64,000 bases of DNA from NCBI GenBank assembly GCA_036172265.1, contig JASFBA010000103.1, forward strand, positions 1 through 64,000, written 5' to 3'. Both the position numbers and the translations under genes were made by a program. Below are positions 32,774 to 41,328 of this stretch, piece after piece. Positions within the stretch are counted from its first letter, which is position 1; each line of letters begins with the position of its first letter. Source of the stretch: JASFBA01 sp036172265 (lineage in GTDB: Bacteria > Chloroflexota > Chloroflexia > DTKN01). Below the pieces are notes generated by a model. The model was not told where the DNA came from and ran no database searches. It was given only the letters and a program-made list of their open reading frames with translations.

Positions 32774-33780
32774 GGGGACCGGTCCCCGGCCAGCCGGGCG
32801 ATCTCCCGGCGCAGGCGCAGTGTGCTCCAGGGGGAAAGGGGCGGGGAGAGGAAACGGGCCAGTTCCCGAAGCGGCACCCGACGCAGGCGCTGGACGGCCC
32901 GACGCTCCGGTCGGAGGGAGGGCAACATCCGGAGTGCCGCCAGCCGGCCGCGCCAGATTTCACCTTTTCCGCTCAGGATGCCGTAGGCACAGGCGGCCAG
33001 GTCATAGGCGAGGATCAGGGGAGCATAGCGCAGCCACAGGCTGGCCGGCAGGTTCAGGTACAGCACCAGCCAGCGGTTGCGGGCCAGATAAAAGGCCTTG
33101 AAGGGCGAATCCTGGCCTCCGGTAGCAGAGTAGACGTGGCGGACAACGGCCCCGGGGGCCAGAAGGCACCTCCATCCGGCCAGCCGGCCTCGCCAGGCCA
33201 GGTCCACATCCTCCAGGTAGGCGAAGAATTCGGGGCGGAAAAAGCCCACCTCCTCCAGCATGGCCCGGCGCAGGAGCGCCGCCCCGCCGCTGGGGCCAAA
33301 GACCTCCTGCGGCCTGTCCGGCAGTTCTTCTCGCCGCCGGCCGACCCAGAGGTCCAGTGCCACCCCATCCCACTGCATCCGGATGCCGGCCGAGGCCACA
33401 ACCTCCGGCTGCCGGTCGAAGACGAGCACTCCCCCGACCATGCCGACGCGCTCGTCCAACCCGGCCGTCTCCACGAGCGCCTCCAGGAAACGGGGGTCGG
33501 CCCGGGTGTCGTTGTTCAGGAGGACGAGAAATTCCCCCCGGGCCGCGGCGATCCCAGAGTTCACGCCCTCGGCAAAGCCCAGGTTGCGCAAGTGGACGAT
33601 CAGGCGCACGCCCGGAAAATGTTCGGCCACCCACCGGGGCGAGCCGTCGGTGGAGGCGTTGTCCACCAGGATGGTCTCAAAGTCGGAGAAGGTCTGCCGG
33701 GAAAGCGCCTCCAGGCAGGGGCCCAGGAAGGGCCGGCCGTTCCAGTTGACGATGATGACCGAACAGCGGGGAAAACTCAC
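32770..33780 (-). CDS. Family 2 glycosyltransferase, rhamnosyltransferase-like
   Basis: 336 residues. SVIIVNWNGRPFLGPCLEAL, TILVDNASTDGSP, NDTRADPRFLEAL and the EDVDLAWRGRLAGW motif identify the GT2 group that includes rhamnosyl- and related O-antigen transferases. The C-terminus has an amphipathic or membrane-touching helix but no clear span. GTG 33780 overlaps the upstream peptidase stop as GTGA. Last gene of the minus-strand operon from 37957. Confidence 0.88.
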   Translation of the reverse strand: MSFPRCSVIIVNWNGRPFLGPCLEALSRQTFSDFETILVDNASTDGSPRWVAEHFPGVRLIVHLRNLGFAEGVNSGIAAARGEFLVLLNNDTRADPRFLEALVETAGLDERVGMVGGVLVFDRQPEVVASAGIRMQWDGVALDLWVGRRREELPDRPQEVFGPSGGAALLRRAMLEEVGFFRPEFFAYLEDVDLAWRGRLAGWRCLLAPGAVVRHVYSATGGQDSPFKAFYLARNRWLVLYLNLPASLWLRYAPLILAYDLAACAYGILSGKGEIWRGRLAALRMLPSLRPERRAVQRLRRVPLRELARFLSPPLSPWSTLRLRREIARLAGDRSP

Positions 33781-35135
33781 TCCGGCAGGCCCTCCGCCAG
33801 GCGACCCAGCAGGACGGCGACGTGGACGATGCCCCGCTCCAGGTCGCTCAGGCGCACGTTCTCGTTCGCCCCATGGACCTGGGAGCCGGGATGGCCGATT
33901 CCCAGCCCGACCACCGGCATCCCCAACCCCTGGCCGAAGAAAAAGATCGGCCCGGAGCCTCCGGCGATGGGGAAAACGGCCGGATTCTTCCCAAAGGCCC
34001 GTCGAGTGGCCTCTACCACGGCGCGAACAAAGGGGGCCTCGGGAGGTGTGCGGAAAGGCCGAAGGGGAAAGCCCAGGACCCGGATCTGGATGTCCCCAAA
34101 GCCCTCCTGGTCCAGGTAACGGCGCAGTTGCTCCAGCACCTCTTCCGGACGCTGTCGGGGCACCAGCCGAAAGTCCAGCCGGGCCCAGGCCCTCGCCGGG
34201 ATGATGGTCCGATCGCCGTTGCCCGTATGTCCGCCGGCCAGGCCCGAGATGTTACAGGTGGGGGAGTAGAACTGGCAGAGGAGAAGGGTACTCCCCGACA
34301 TCCCCTGCAGGAAAGACGGCACCTTCCAGGCCTCCAGGTAATCCCTCTCCGGGAAGGGCAGCCGGCGGGACTTGCGTATCTCCTCGTGGCCGGGGCTTTC
34401 TACCGCATCATAGAAGCCGTCTATCAGGATCTCTTCGTCCGGGCTTTTCAGCCGGGAGAGGGCCCAGACCAGCCGCCAGGCCGGATTGGGAGCGATGGTG
34501 GCCCAACCGGAGTGCAGTTCGGTGGTAGCGCCCCGCACCTCCAGTTCCACGCTGAGGAGGCCCTTCATCCCCAGGTAAAGGTGAGGCCGGCCGTCGCTGC
34601 TTATGCTCCCGCTTTCCCAGATGCAACCGTCGGCCCGCAGGCGTTCGGCATGGGTCAGGACAAAGTCGGCCAGGTGAGGGCTGCCCACTTCCTCCTCCCC
34701 TTCTACCAGGAAGCGGACCCCTACCGGGAGGCCGCCCTCCAGTTCCTGCCAGGCGCGCAAGGCCCACAGGCGGGCCAGCAACGTCCCCTTGTTGTCTACT
34801 GCCCCCCGGGCATAGAGGCGGCGGCGATACAGGCGCAGCACAAAGGGAGGAAAGCGCCACTCGCGCTCGTCGCCGGCTGGCTGGACGTCGTAGTGGTCGT
34901 AGAAGAGGATGGTCGGTCGGCCCGGGACCTCCCGTTCGGCCAGGACCACCGGCGGGCCGCCGGCGGAGAGGCTTTGCACCCGCAGGCCGCAATCCTCCAG
35001 AGCACGGGCGACCCAGTCGGCGGCCGCCTTCAACTCTTCCGGCCGGCCGGCCATGCCCGGAATGGCACAGAGGTTTCGCAGGTCTTCCACCACCTCGGGC
35101 AGGTGTCTTCGGGCGAAATCTCGAAAGTGTTGCAT
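33777..35135 (-). CDS. M20-family metallopeptidase (dipeptidase)
   Basis: 452-residue cytoplasmic di-zinc peptidase, normal length. Ligands and catalysts are in place: YDHYDVQP (His 81), GAVDNKG (Asp 114, bridging), EGEEEVGS (Glu 147/148), and the C-terminal QVHGANENV His. GHTGNGDRTI lies in the lid domain. It probably hydrolyses dipeptides or small acylated amino acids. The gene for a response regulator ends 25 bases upstream, so it may be in the same transcript. Confidence 0.92.
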   Translation of the reverse strand: MQHFRDFARRHLPEVVEDLRNLCAIPGMAGRPEELKAAADWVARALEDCGLRVQSLSAGGPPVVLAEREVPGRPTILFYDHYDVQPAGDEREWRFPPFVLRLYRRRLYARGAVDNKGTLLARLWALRAWQELEGGLPVGVRFLVEGEEEVGSPHLADFVLTHAERLRADGCIWESGSISSDGRPHLYLGMKGLLSVELEVRGATTELHSGWATIAPNPAWRLVWALSRLKSPDEEILIDGFYDAVESPGHEEIRKSRRLPFPERDYLEAWKVPSFLQGMSGSTLLLCQFYSPTCNISGLAGGHTGNGDRTIIPARAWARLDFRLVPRQRPEEVLEQLRRYLDQEGFGDIQIRVLGFPLRPFRTPPEAPFVRAVVEATRRAFGKNPAVFPIAGGSGPIFFFGQGLGMPVVGLGIGHPGSQVHGANENVRLSDLERGIVHVAVLLGRLAEGLPE

Positions 35136-35160
35136 AACGGCGCTCCTTTCGGGGTCGCCC

Positions 35161-35640
35161 CTACCGGGCGGCCGGCGGGGCGTCCTGCCCTTCCCTCTGG
35201 CGCTCGCGCAGGCTGCGCAGGAGTTGCGCCCGAACGATCTCGCGCTCGCGCCGAGCCCGCCGCTCCTCAGGGGTACGATCCAGAACCATCTGCACCGTCT
35301 TCACCAGAGCCACCGGACTGAACGGCTTGGTGATGTACTCATCGGCCCCCAGTTGCCACCCCCGGATGATGTCGGCATCCTGCACCAGGGCCGTCAGCAC
35401 GACTACCGGGATGTCCCGAAAGGCCTCGTTCTGGCGTAGGCGGCGGAGGACTTCCCAGCCGTCCATCCCCGGACCCAGCATGATGTCCAGAATCACCAGG
35501 TCCGGCTGCTCTTCGGCTACCCGCTGGAGGGCTTCCAGACCGCTGGTGGCGGTGACGACCTCGTGGTTCTCCAGCCGCAGGTTGACATCGATCAACTTGA
35601 GGATGGGATGCTCGTCCTCAACGACCAGGATTCTGCCCAT
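35161..35640 (-). CDS. Single-domain response regulator with charged C-terminal helix
   Basis: REC domain: acidic pair VVEDEH, phospho-acceptor VILDIML, TAL, and KPFSP. The last 35 residues are a strongly charged helix (EERRARREREIVRAQLL), with no output domain. Start ATG 35640 (MGRILVVED) has AGGAG six bases upstream; ATG 35646 adds two residues. It overlaps the end of the GGDEF gene by over 20 bases, so translation is coupled and the two proteins probably act together. Confidence 0.88.
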   Translation of the reverse strand: MGRILVVEDEHPILKLIDVNLRLENHEVVTATSGLEALQRVAEEQPDLVILDIMLGPGMDGWEVLRRLRQNEAFRDIPVVVLTALVQDADIIRGWQLGADEYITKPFSPVALVKTVQMVLDRTPEERRARREREIVRAQLLRSLRERQREGQDAPPAAR

Positions 35641-37012
35641 ATCCATCTCCTGCTGTGGATGGGGGAGGGGAGCAGCGGGCGATCAGGTCCTCCACACAGG
35701 CGGAGAACTGCTTCAGGGAGAACGGCTTCAGGAGAAAGGCATCCATATGCAAGCGGAAGGCACGTTCCTCGTCCTCGGCATCGGTGGAGAGGAGAAGGAT
35801 GGGCTGGTGCTGGAGTTCGGGGATGGACCGTAACTCTCGGCAGAGGTCCCAGACGGAACCGTCTTCTTGCCAGGCATCCAGGATAATGAGCGAGGGGACG
35901 GACGAACGGACAGAGGACAGCAGTTCGCCTCCGGTAAAGTAGAGGTGCACCCGCCGGCCGGCTCGCTCCAGATGCATCCGCAGGAGTTGCAAAAGGTCCT
36001 GCTCCGCTCCGGCAATCGCCACCTCACAAGGGCGCGGACGCCCCCGCCTCTCTGCCTGGGAAGGAGGCCGAGCGCAGGAGACACGGCGGTCCACGGCATA
36101 GGTGCTTCCCGGCATCCGCTTGGCCAAAGCTTTCATCTCCGCCGCCACGCGGCCCATCTCATCCGGGCTGGAAAAGGCGCGGTTGACGTTGGTCACCACG
36201 CCGATGGAGATGGTCATCAGAGGGAAGCGATGGGGCACCCCGTGGCGGTCATAGCCCCGTAGATAGCCCTGTTCCAGGTCGGCCGGGTCATAGAGGGCAG
36301 GGATGGCGGCATCGAAGCGTTCGATCAGAGTTTTGCAGATCGCCTCGGCCTGCTCCGGGCGGGTGATGATGGCGAAATCGTCTCCACCGATATGGCCGAT
36401 GAAATCGTCCGGCGAACCTTTCTCGGCCACCGCCTCCTGAATCAGGCGGGCCAGCAGGCAGATGGCTTCATCGCCACGGACAAAGCCGTAGGCATCGTTG
36501 AAGGCCTTGAAGTTGTCCATATCCACATAGAGCAGAGCCCAGGCCCCTCCACTCTGGAGGCGGTATCGCAACTCCTCCTCCAGCAGGCGGTTGCCCGGCA
36601 ATCCGGTCAGCGGGCTACGCACCGGAATCTCCCGTGTCCGCCGCAGGAGGGCACGGATACGGGCCAGGAGTTCGTCCAGATTGAACGGCTTGGTCACATA
36701 GTCGTCGGCTCCACTTTCAAATCCGGAGAGTTTGTCCCCCAGCGCCGAGCGGGAGGTGAGCATCAGGATGGGCACATGGCCGATTCGGGTATCGTTGCGC
36801 AGTTGCCGGCAGACCTCGAAGCCGTCCATCTGCGGCATCATCACATCTACCAGGATGACATCCGGCACGTTCTCCCGGGCCATAGAGATGGCCTCGATGC
36901 CGTTCCCGGCCAGGATCACCAGGTATCCGGCCTTTTCCAGGAAGATGTGCAAAAGTTCCCGAACTTTCGGGTCGTCGTCGGCGACGAGGATGGTGGCCTT
37001 TTCCGCTTCCAT
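35618..37012 (-). CDS. REC-GGDEF-REC diguanylate cyclase-like regulator
   Basis: 464 residues. First REC (1-120): VADDDP, acceptor Asp 56 in ILVDVMMPQMDG, KPFNLDEL. GGDEF domain (about 130-300) with active-site IGHIGGDDFAII, a functional variant of GGDEF; no RxxD inhibitory site was found at the usual distance. The second REC-like domain (about 330-440) has IILDAWQ as the acceptor segment (Asp kept) and LLKPFSLK. It likely makes cyclic di-GMP on phosphorylation. It begins three bases after the PfkB stop. Confidence 0.88.
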   Translation of the reverse strand: MEAEKATILVADDDPKVRELLHIFLEKAGYLVILAGNGIEAISMARENVPDVILVDVMMPQMDGFEVCRQLRNDTRIGHVPILMLTSRSALGDKLSGFESGADDYVTKPFNLDELLARIRALLRRTREIPVRSPLTGLPGNRLLEEELRYRLQSGGAWALLYVDMDNFKAFNDAYGFVRGDEAICLLARLIQEAVAEKGSPDDFIGHIGGDDFAIITRPEQAEAICKTLIERFDAAIPALYDPADLEQGYLRGYDRHGVPHRFPLMTISIGVVTNVNRAFSSPDEMGRVAAEMKALAKRMPGSTYAVDRRVSCARPPSQAERRGRPRPCEVAIAGAEQDLLQLLRMHLERAGRRVHLYFTGGELLSSVRSSVPSLIILDAWQEDGSVWDLCRELRSIPELQHQPILLLSTDAEDEERAFRLHMDAFLLKPFSLKQFSACVEDLIARCSPPPSTAGDGYGQNPGR

Positions 37013-37015
37013 CGC

Positions 37016-37957
37016 TTAACTCACCAGACGCTGGTAGAGCAGTTCCAGGCAGAGGTCGCTGCGCACCGTCTCCAGCGATTGGGTGGTCAGGGCGGCGGCC
37101 GAAGCACCCAACCAGACGGCCTCATCTAGGGGAAAGCGGTTGACCAAGCCGTAGATGATGGCCGCGGTCTGGGCATCGGCCGCTCCGGTTGGATCTACCA
37201 CGTCGGCGCGCATGGCCGGGATGTAGCCGTTCTGCTCCCGACTGGCATAGGCCACTCCCTGCTGCCCCAGAGAGATGACCACCACTTCCACACCGGCAGA
37301 GACGAGTTGCCGGGCGGCATCGGCCGCCTCCCGAGGGGATGAAACGGGCAGGCCGGTCAGCGCCTCGGCCTCCACCGCTCCGGCGGTCAGGAGATAGATG
37401 TGCTCCAGGTGATCCCGGTAGCGAAGGGCCAGTTCGAAAGAGACCGGGTCCAGGCAGAAAGGCACACCGTACTTTCGGGCCAGGCGTATGGCCGTTTCGA
37501 CGGCCGGCCTGGAGGTATTGGCATCCACCACCACCATGCGGGCCTGGCGGAAGAGGCGCCGGCGGTCGTAGATATACCGGGGGGTGAGTTCGGACAGGAT
37601 GGCCGTATCGTCCACAGCGGCGGAGAGGTTGCCTTCGCCGTCCACCAGGGCCACATAGGAGGCCGTGCGCTGGTCACGGAGGAAAAGCACCTGGCTTACA
37701 TCCACCCCGGCACGGCTGGTGTGCTTGACCACCTGGTGGCCGAAGGGGTCGCGGGCCACCACGGTCAGGAGGGAAGTGCGCAATCCCAGGCGGGCCAAGT
37801 TCTCGGCGATGTTACGGGCTACCCCTCCCACAGTAATGCGCACCCGCCCCGGATTCGAGGTGGCCGGGTGAATCGGGCCAACCCCATGCCCCTTGATGTC
37901 CAGGCAGGCCGCCCCGATGACCACAATTTCGGCATCCCACGAGCCCATTTCCGGCAT
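37016..37957 (-). CDS. PfkB-family carbohydrate/nucleoside kinase, pseudouridine-kinase-like
   Basis: 313-residue ribokinase-fold kinase. GGVARNIAENLARLG near the N-terminus is the variant of PfkB motif 1 seen in pseudouridine kinase (PsuK/YeiC). Motif 2 is DPTGAADAQTAAIIYG, where the usual GAGD reads GAAD with the catalytic Asp kept. No psuG glycosidase gene is adjacent, so the substrate is uncertain. First gene of the operon behind a promoter at 37969-37996. Confidence 0.85.
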   Translation of the reverse strand: MPEMGSWDAEIVVIGAACLDIKGHGVGPIHPATSNPGRVRITVGGVARNIAENLARLGLRTSLLTVVARDPFGHQVVKHTSRAGVDVSQVLFLRDQRTASYVALVDGEGNLSAAVDDTAILSELTPRYIYDRRRLFRQARMVVVDANTSRPAVETAIRLARKYGVPFCLDPVSFELALRYRDHLEHIYLLTAGAVEAEALTGLPVSSPREAADAARQLVSAGVEVVVISLGQQGVAYASREQNGYIPAMRADVVDPTGAADAQTAAIIYGLVNRFPLDEAVWLGASAAALTTQSLETVRSDLCLELLYQRLVS

Positions 37958-37968
37958 CCTCCTCTCGC

Positions 37969-37996
37969 ATTATACCACAGAGAGCGCTGGACGCAA
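37969..37996 (-). promoter_or_regulatory. Promoter of the PfkB-REC-GGDEF operon
   Basis: Minus strand TTGCGT (37991-37996), 16-base spacer, TATAAT (37969-37974) with extended TGG. Transcription starts only a few bases before the coding region. Confidence 0.6.
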
Positions 37997-38009
37997 CGGA
38001 TTTGCACCC

Positions 38010-38076
38010 GACATCCGTTTATAACCGGCCGTGGGTCGGATTGACAATCCGACCTACTGAATGATGAGCGGATGTC
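38010..38076. repeat. 67-bp MITE-like element with GACATCC / GGATGTC ends
   Basis: GACATCCGTTTAT at the left, ATGATGAGCGGATGTC at the right; the interior holds GTCGGATT-GAC-AATCCGAC, a perfect 8-bp hairpin. Same termini as 21903-22056. The remaining bases to 38185 show no gene. Confidence 0.5.
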
Positions 38077-38185
38077 ATGCAGTACCCCCAGGTTTACCAT
38101 AGACCGGTCACAGGTGCAGACAGGCCATTCCACTCTGCCCGGCCTGTTCGGCCATCAAAACTTGCGGGAGGCAGGCCGTTGCCCC

Positions 38186-39901
38186 CTAAAAGCGAAATTC
38201 CTCCAGGATGGACCCACCGATGAACTCGCGCAGGATGCTGTTGTCGGGGACCAGGTAAGGGGAGCAAGGCCGAATCCACTCTAGAAAGGCCAGCAGACGG
38301 CGGGCCTCCACCCATTCCAGCGTGCCCGGCTCGATCTGGCGCAGAAGCGGTTCGGCCAGCGGCTTGAGTACGGCCAGTTCATAGGCCAGGGCGGAGTTGA
38401 ACATAGCGTCGGCATTTTCCTGATAGGGAAAGATGTAGCGTTCCTCGCCCCGGCGCACCTTCTCCCAGCGGGCGATCGTCTCGCGGGCCGAATAGCCTCG
38501 ACTTTGGGCATCACGCACGATGCGCCTGAGCAGGCGGGTGTCGGTGGTGGGGATGCGGTTGTGCCGGTCCAGGTTGAGTTGGGACAGGGCGGAGACATAG
38601 ACCCGGTAGATGCACTCGGGGGGAATGCGCGAGAGCAGGTCTGGGTGCAGCCCGTGCAAGCCCTCGATGAGCAATATCTGGCCAGGCCGCAAGGCCAGGG
38701 TCGGTCCCTCTTCCCGTTCGCCGCTCAGGAAGTTGTAACGCGGAAGCGTCACTTCCCGCCCCTCCAGCAAGGCCAGGAGTTGTTCGCTCAGGAGTTCCAG
38801 GTCAATGGCCTCCAGCGCCTCAAAATTCGGTTCCCCCTCTTCATCGAGCGGCGTCCGGCTGCGAGGGATGAAATAGTCATCCAGACTGAGCGGCAGGGGA
38901 CGGAGGCCGTTGGCCAACAGTTGCACGCCCAGACGCTTGCTGAAGGTGGTCTTTCCGGCCGAGGTGGGGCCGGCGATGAGCACTAGGCGGACGACATCGC
39001 GCCGGCCGGCGATCTCACGGGCGATCTCGGCCAAACGCTGGGCGTGCAGCGTCTCCGAAACCAGGATGATCTCGCGCATCCGGCCGGCCTCGTTCGCCCG
39101 GTTCAGGTCGGCCAAGTCCTCGATTCCCAGGAAGCGCATCCACTCCCCGTATTCCTGGAAGACGGCGGCCAGTTTGGGCGAATCGCGAAAAGGCGGCAGG
39201 ACGTTTGGCTCGTTGCGGCGGGGAAAGCGCAGGATAAAGCCCGGCGGATAAGGGTGCAGGGCGAAGAGGCCCAGGTAGCCGGTGGAGGGCACCATATGGC
39301 CGTAGAAATAGTCGTAGACTCCCCGCAGTTCGTAAACGGTCAGGTAGTCCTTCTGCCGGAACGCCAGAAGCCGCACCTTGTCTAAATAGGCCTGCCTTTC
39401 GAAGATTCGGCAGGCCTCGTCCAGGGAAACGCGCCGGCGAGCGATGGGCAGGTCGGCCTCGACGATGGCACGCATATGGGCCTCCAGCCGAGCCAGTTCC
39501 TCGGCCGTGAAGGGCCCCCGTCCCTCTACCCGGCAATAGAAGCCGTTCATGGTGAGGGAGTGGTCCACCACGATACGCGCCTCGGGAAAAAGTTCGCGGG
39601 CCGCCACCACCAGCAGGAAAGAGAGGGAACGCTGATAGACACGCATCCCGTCGCTGTGGGCCAGAGTGAGCGGCTGGACGGCCATATCGTGTCGGACCGG
39701 ATAGGTCAGTTCGAGAAGCCTCCCCTCGGCCAGGGCCAGGACGGCGGGCGGTTCGTCCGGCCGGGTTACGGTGGCGACAAAGGCTTCCAGAGGTGTGCCG
39801 ACAGGAGCCTCCAGGATGCTCCCGTCGGGAAAGCGCACCTGTACCGTTTTGCGCGGCCGGCCGCGGCGGACAGGGGGCAGTTTCCTGCGCCTTTCGTTCA
39901 A
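38186..39901 (-). CDS. Uridine kinase-like nucleoside kinase with TGS and ThrRS-type second additional domain
   Basis: 571 residues. The N-terminus (about 18-80) is a TGS-like domain (VQVRFPDGSILEAPVGTPL), followed by a region like the threonyl-tRNA synthetase second domain (HSDGMRVYQRSLSF, VDHSLTMNGFYCRV). The kinase domain begins near residue 290 with P-loop GPTSAGKTTFSKRL, then LDDYFIPR and the DRHNRIPTTDTRLLRRIVRD motif. This architecture is known in Firmicutes and Chloroflexota nucleoside kinases; the substrate is unproven. The start is TTG 39901, overlapping the pyk stop as TTGA. Confidence 0.9.
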   Translation of the reverse strand: MNERRRKLPPVRRGRPRKTVQVRFPDGSILEAPVGTPLEAFVATVTRPDEPPAVLALAEGRLLELTYPVRHDMAVQPLTLAHSDGMRVYQRSLSFLLVVAARELFPEARIVVDHSLTMNGFYCRVEGRGPFTAEELARLEAHMRAIVEADLPIARRRVSLDEACRIFERQAYLDKVRLLAFRQKDYLTVYELRGVYDYFYGHMVPSTGYLGLFALHPYPPGFILRFPRRNEPNVLPPFRDSPKLAAVFQEYGEWMRFLGIEDLADLNRANEAGRMREIILVSETLHAQRLAEIAREIAGRRDVVRLVLIAGPTSAGKTTFSKRLGVQLLANGLRPLPLSLDDYFIPRSRTPLDEEGEPNFEALEAIDLELLSEQLLALLEGREVTLPRYNFLSGEREEGPTLALRPGQILLIEGLHGLHPDLLSRIPPECIYRVYVSALSQLNLDRHNRIPTTDTRLLRRIVRDAQSRGYSARETIARWEKVRRGEERYIFPYQENADAMFNSALAYELAVLKPLAEPLLRQIEPGTLEWVEARRLLAFLEWIRPCSPYLVPDNSILREFIGGSILEEFRF

Positions 39902-41313
39902 CGTCCCCCTCCGACGACGTGGATCTTCAAAAAGTTGGTCGGGCCCTGGGTCGTCACCGGCATGCCACCCATTATGAGCACCTGATCGCCGGGCTGCAGG
40001 TAGCCTCGGGAGAGCAGTTCTCGCTCGATGGAGGCGATCATGCCGTCCGTGTCCTCGACAAAGGGGCCCAGGATGGGGGTCACGCCCCAGGCGAGGCTGA
40101 GCCGGCGCCAGACGGCTTCGTAGGGCGTGGCGGCCAGGATGGGGACGGCCGGCCGGTCTTTGGAAATCAGCCGGGCGGTGAAGCCGGAGCGGGTGAAGGC
40201 GATGATGGCCTTCAGGGCCATGTCGCGGGCGATCTCTCGGGCGGCGTGGCTGATGGCATGGGCGTAGGTGGGGGCCGCATGGCCTTCGGCCCAGCGGCCA
40301 CCGATGTCGCCGCGCCGGCCGCTCCTTTCGGCCTCTTCGATGATGCGGGCCATCATATGCACCGCCTCCACCGGATGCTCCCCCACCGCCGTCTCGCCCG
40401 AGAGCATCAGGGCATCGGCCCCATCAATGACGGCGTTGGCCACGTCGGAGGCCTCGGCGCGGGTGGGACGAAGTTCGTGCATCATCGATTCGAGCATCTG
40501 CGTGGCCACGATGACCAGCCGGCCCTTCTCGTTGGCCTGCTCGATGATCTCCTTCTGCAGGATGGGCACCCGTTCGGGAGGCAGTTCCACCCCCAGGTCG
40601 CCCCGGGCCACCATTACCCCATCGCTTTCTTCCAGGATGGCCGGGAGGTCCTCCAGGGCCTGGGGATTTTCGATCTTGGCGATGAGGGGCACGTCCCCCC
40701 CTTTTTCCGAGATAAAGTGCCGGACCTCGCGGAGGTCCTCCGCCCGTCGCACAAAGGAGACGGCCACGTAATCCACCCCGGCCTCCAAGCCTATAAACAG
40801 GTCAGACCGGTCCTTCTCCGTGAGCGCCGGCAGGGGAAGCAAAAGGCCGGGGAAATTGACCCCCTTGCGCTCGCCCAGGATGCCCCCGTGGACAACCTGG
40901 CAACGCAGGTCTTTCCCCTCCGGAGAAAGCGCCCGAAGTTCCAGCCGGCCGTCGTCCAGAAGGATGCGGCTGCCCGGGGGAATCTGTTCCAAGTCCGGGT
41001 AGTTGATGGGGATGAAACCGGGGCCCTCCGCATCCGGCCGGCCGGAGAGGATCACCTCCTCGCCGTCCCGAAGGGAAAGCAAGGTCAGGGAACCGGTACG
41101 TACCTTGGGGCCCGCCAGGTCCTGGATGACGGCCACCGGCCGCCCCAGTTCTTTGGAGATACGCCGAACCCTTCTCAGCCGTTCCATATGCTCTTCCAGG
41201 CGACCGTGGGAAAAGTTCAACCGGAAGGCGTCCGCCCCGGCCTGAACCAGGCTGCGGATGACTTCCAAGCCGCTGGCCGGTCCCAGCGTGGCGATGATCT
41301 TGGCCCGACGCAC
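39898..41313 (-). CDS. pyk: Pyruvate kinase
   Basis: Last step of glycolysis: phosphoenolpyruvate plus ADP to pyruvate plus ATP. N-terminal AKIIATLGPAS, RLNFSHG, the catalytic Lys region PLIAKIENPQAL, the PK signature VMVARGDLGVELP, and ATQMLESMM...PTRAEASDVANAV are complete. 471 residues is normal, with a C-terminal domain but no extra PEP-utiliser domain. Second-last gene of the cmk operon. Confidence 0.97.
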   Translation of the reverse strand: MRRAKIIATLGPASGLEVIRSLVQAGADAFRLNFSHGRLEEHMERLRRVRRISKELGRPVAVIQDLAGPKVRTGSLTLLSLRDGEEVILSGRPDAEGPGFIPINYPDLEQIPPGSRILLDDGRLELRALSPEGKDLRCQVVHGGILGERKGVNFPGLLLPLPALTEKDRSDLFIGLEAGVDYVAVSFVRRAEDLREVRHFISEKGGDVPLIAKIENPQALEDLPAILEESDGVMVARGDLGVELPPERVPILQKEIIEQANEKGRLVIVATQMLESMMHELRPTRAEASDVANAVIDGADALMLSGETAVGEHPVEAVHMMARIIEEAERSGRRGDIGGRWAEGHAAPTYAHAISHAAREIARDMALKAIIAFTRSGFTARLISKDRPAVPILAATPYEAVWRRLSLAWGVTPILGPFVEDTDGMIASIERELLSRGYLQPGDQVLIMGGMPVTTQGPTNFLKIHVVGGGR

Positions 41314-41328
41314 TTTTTCCTCCCGCGG

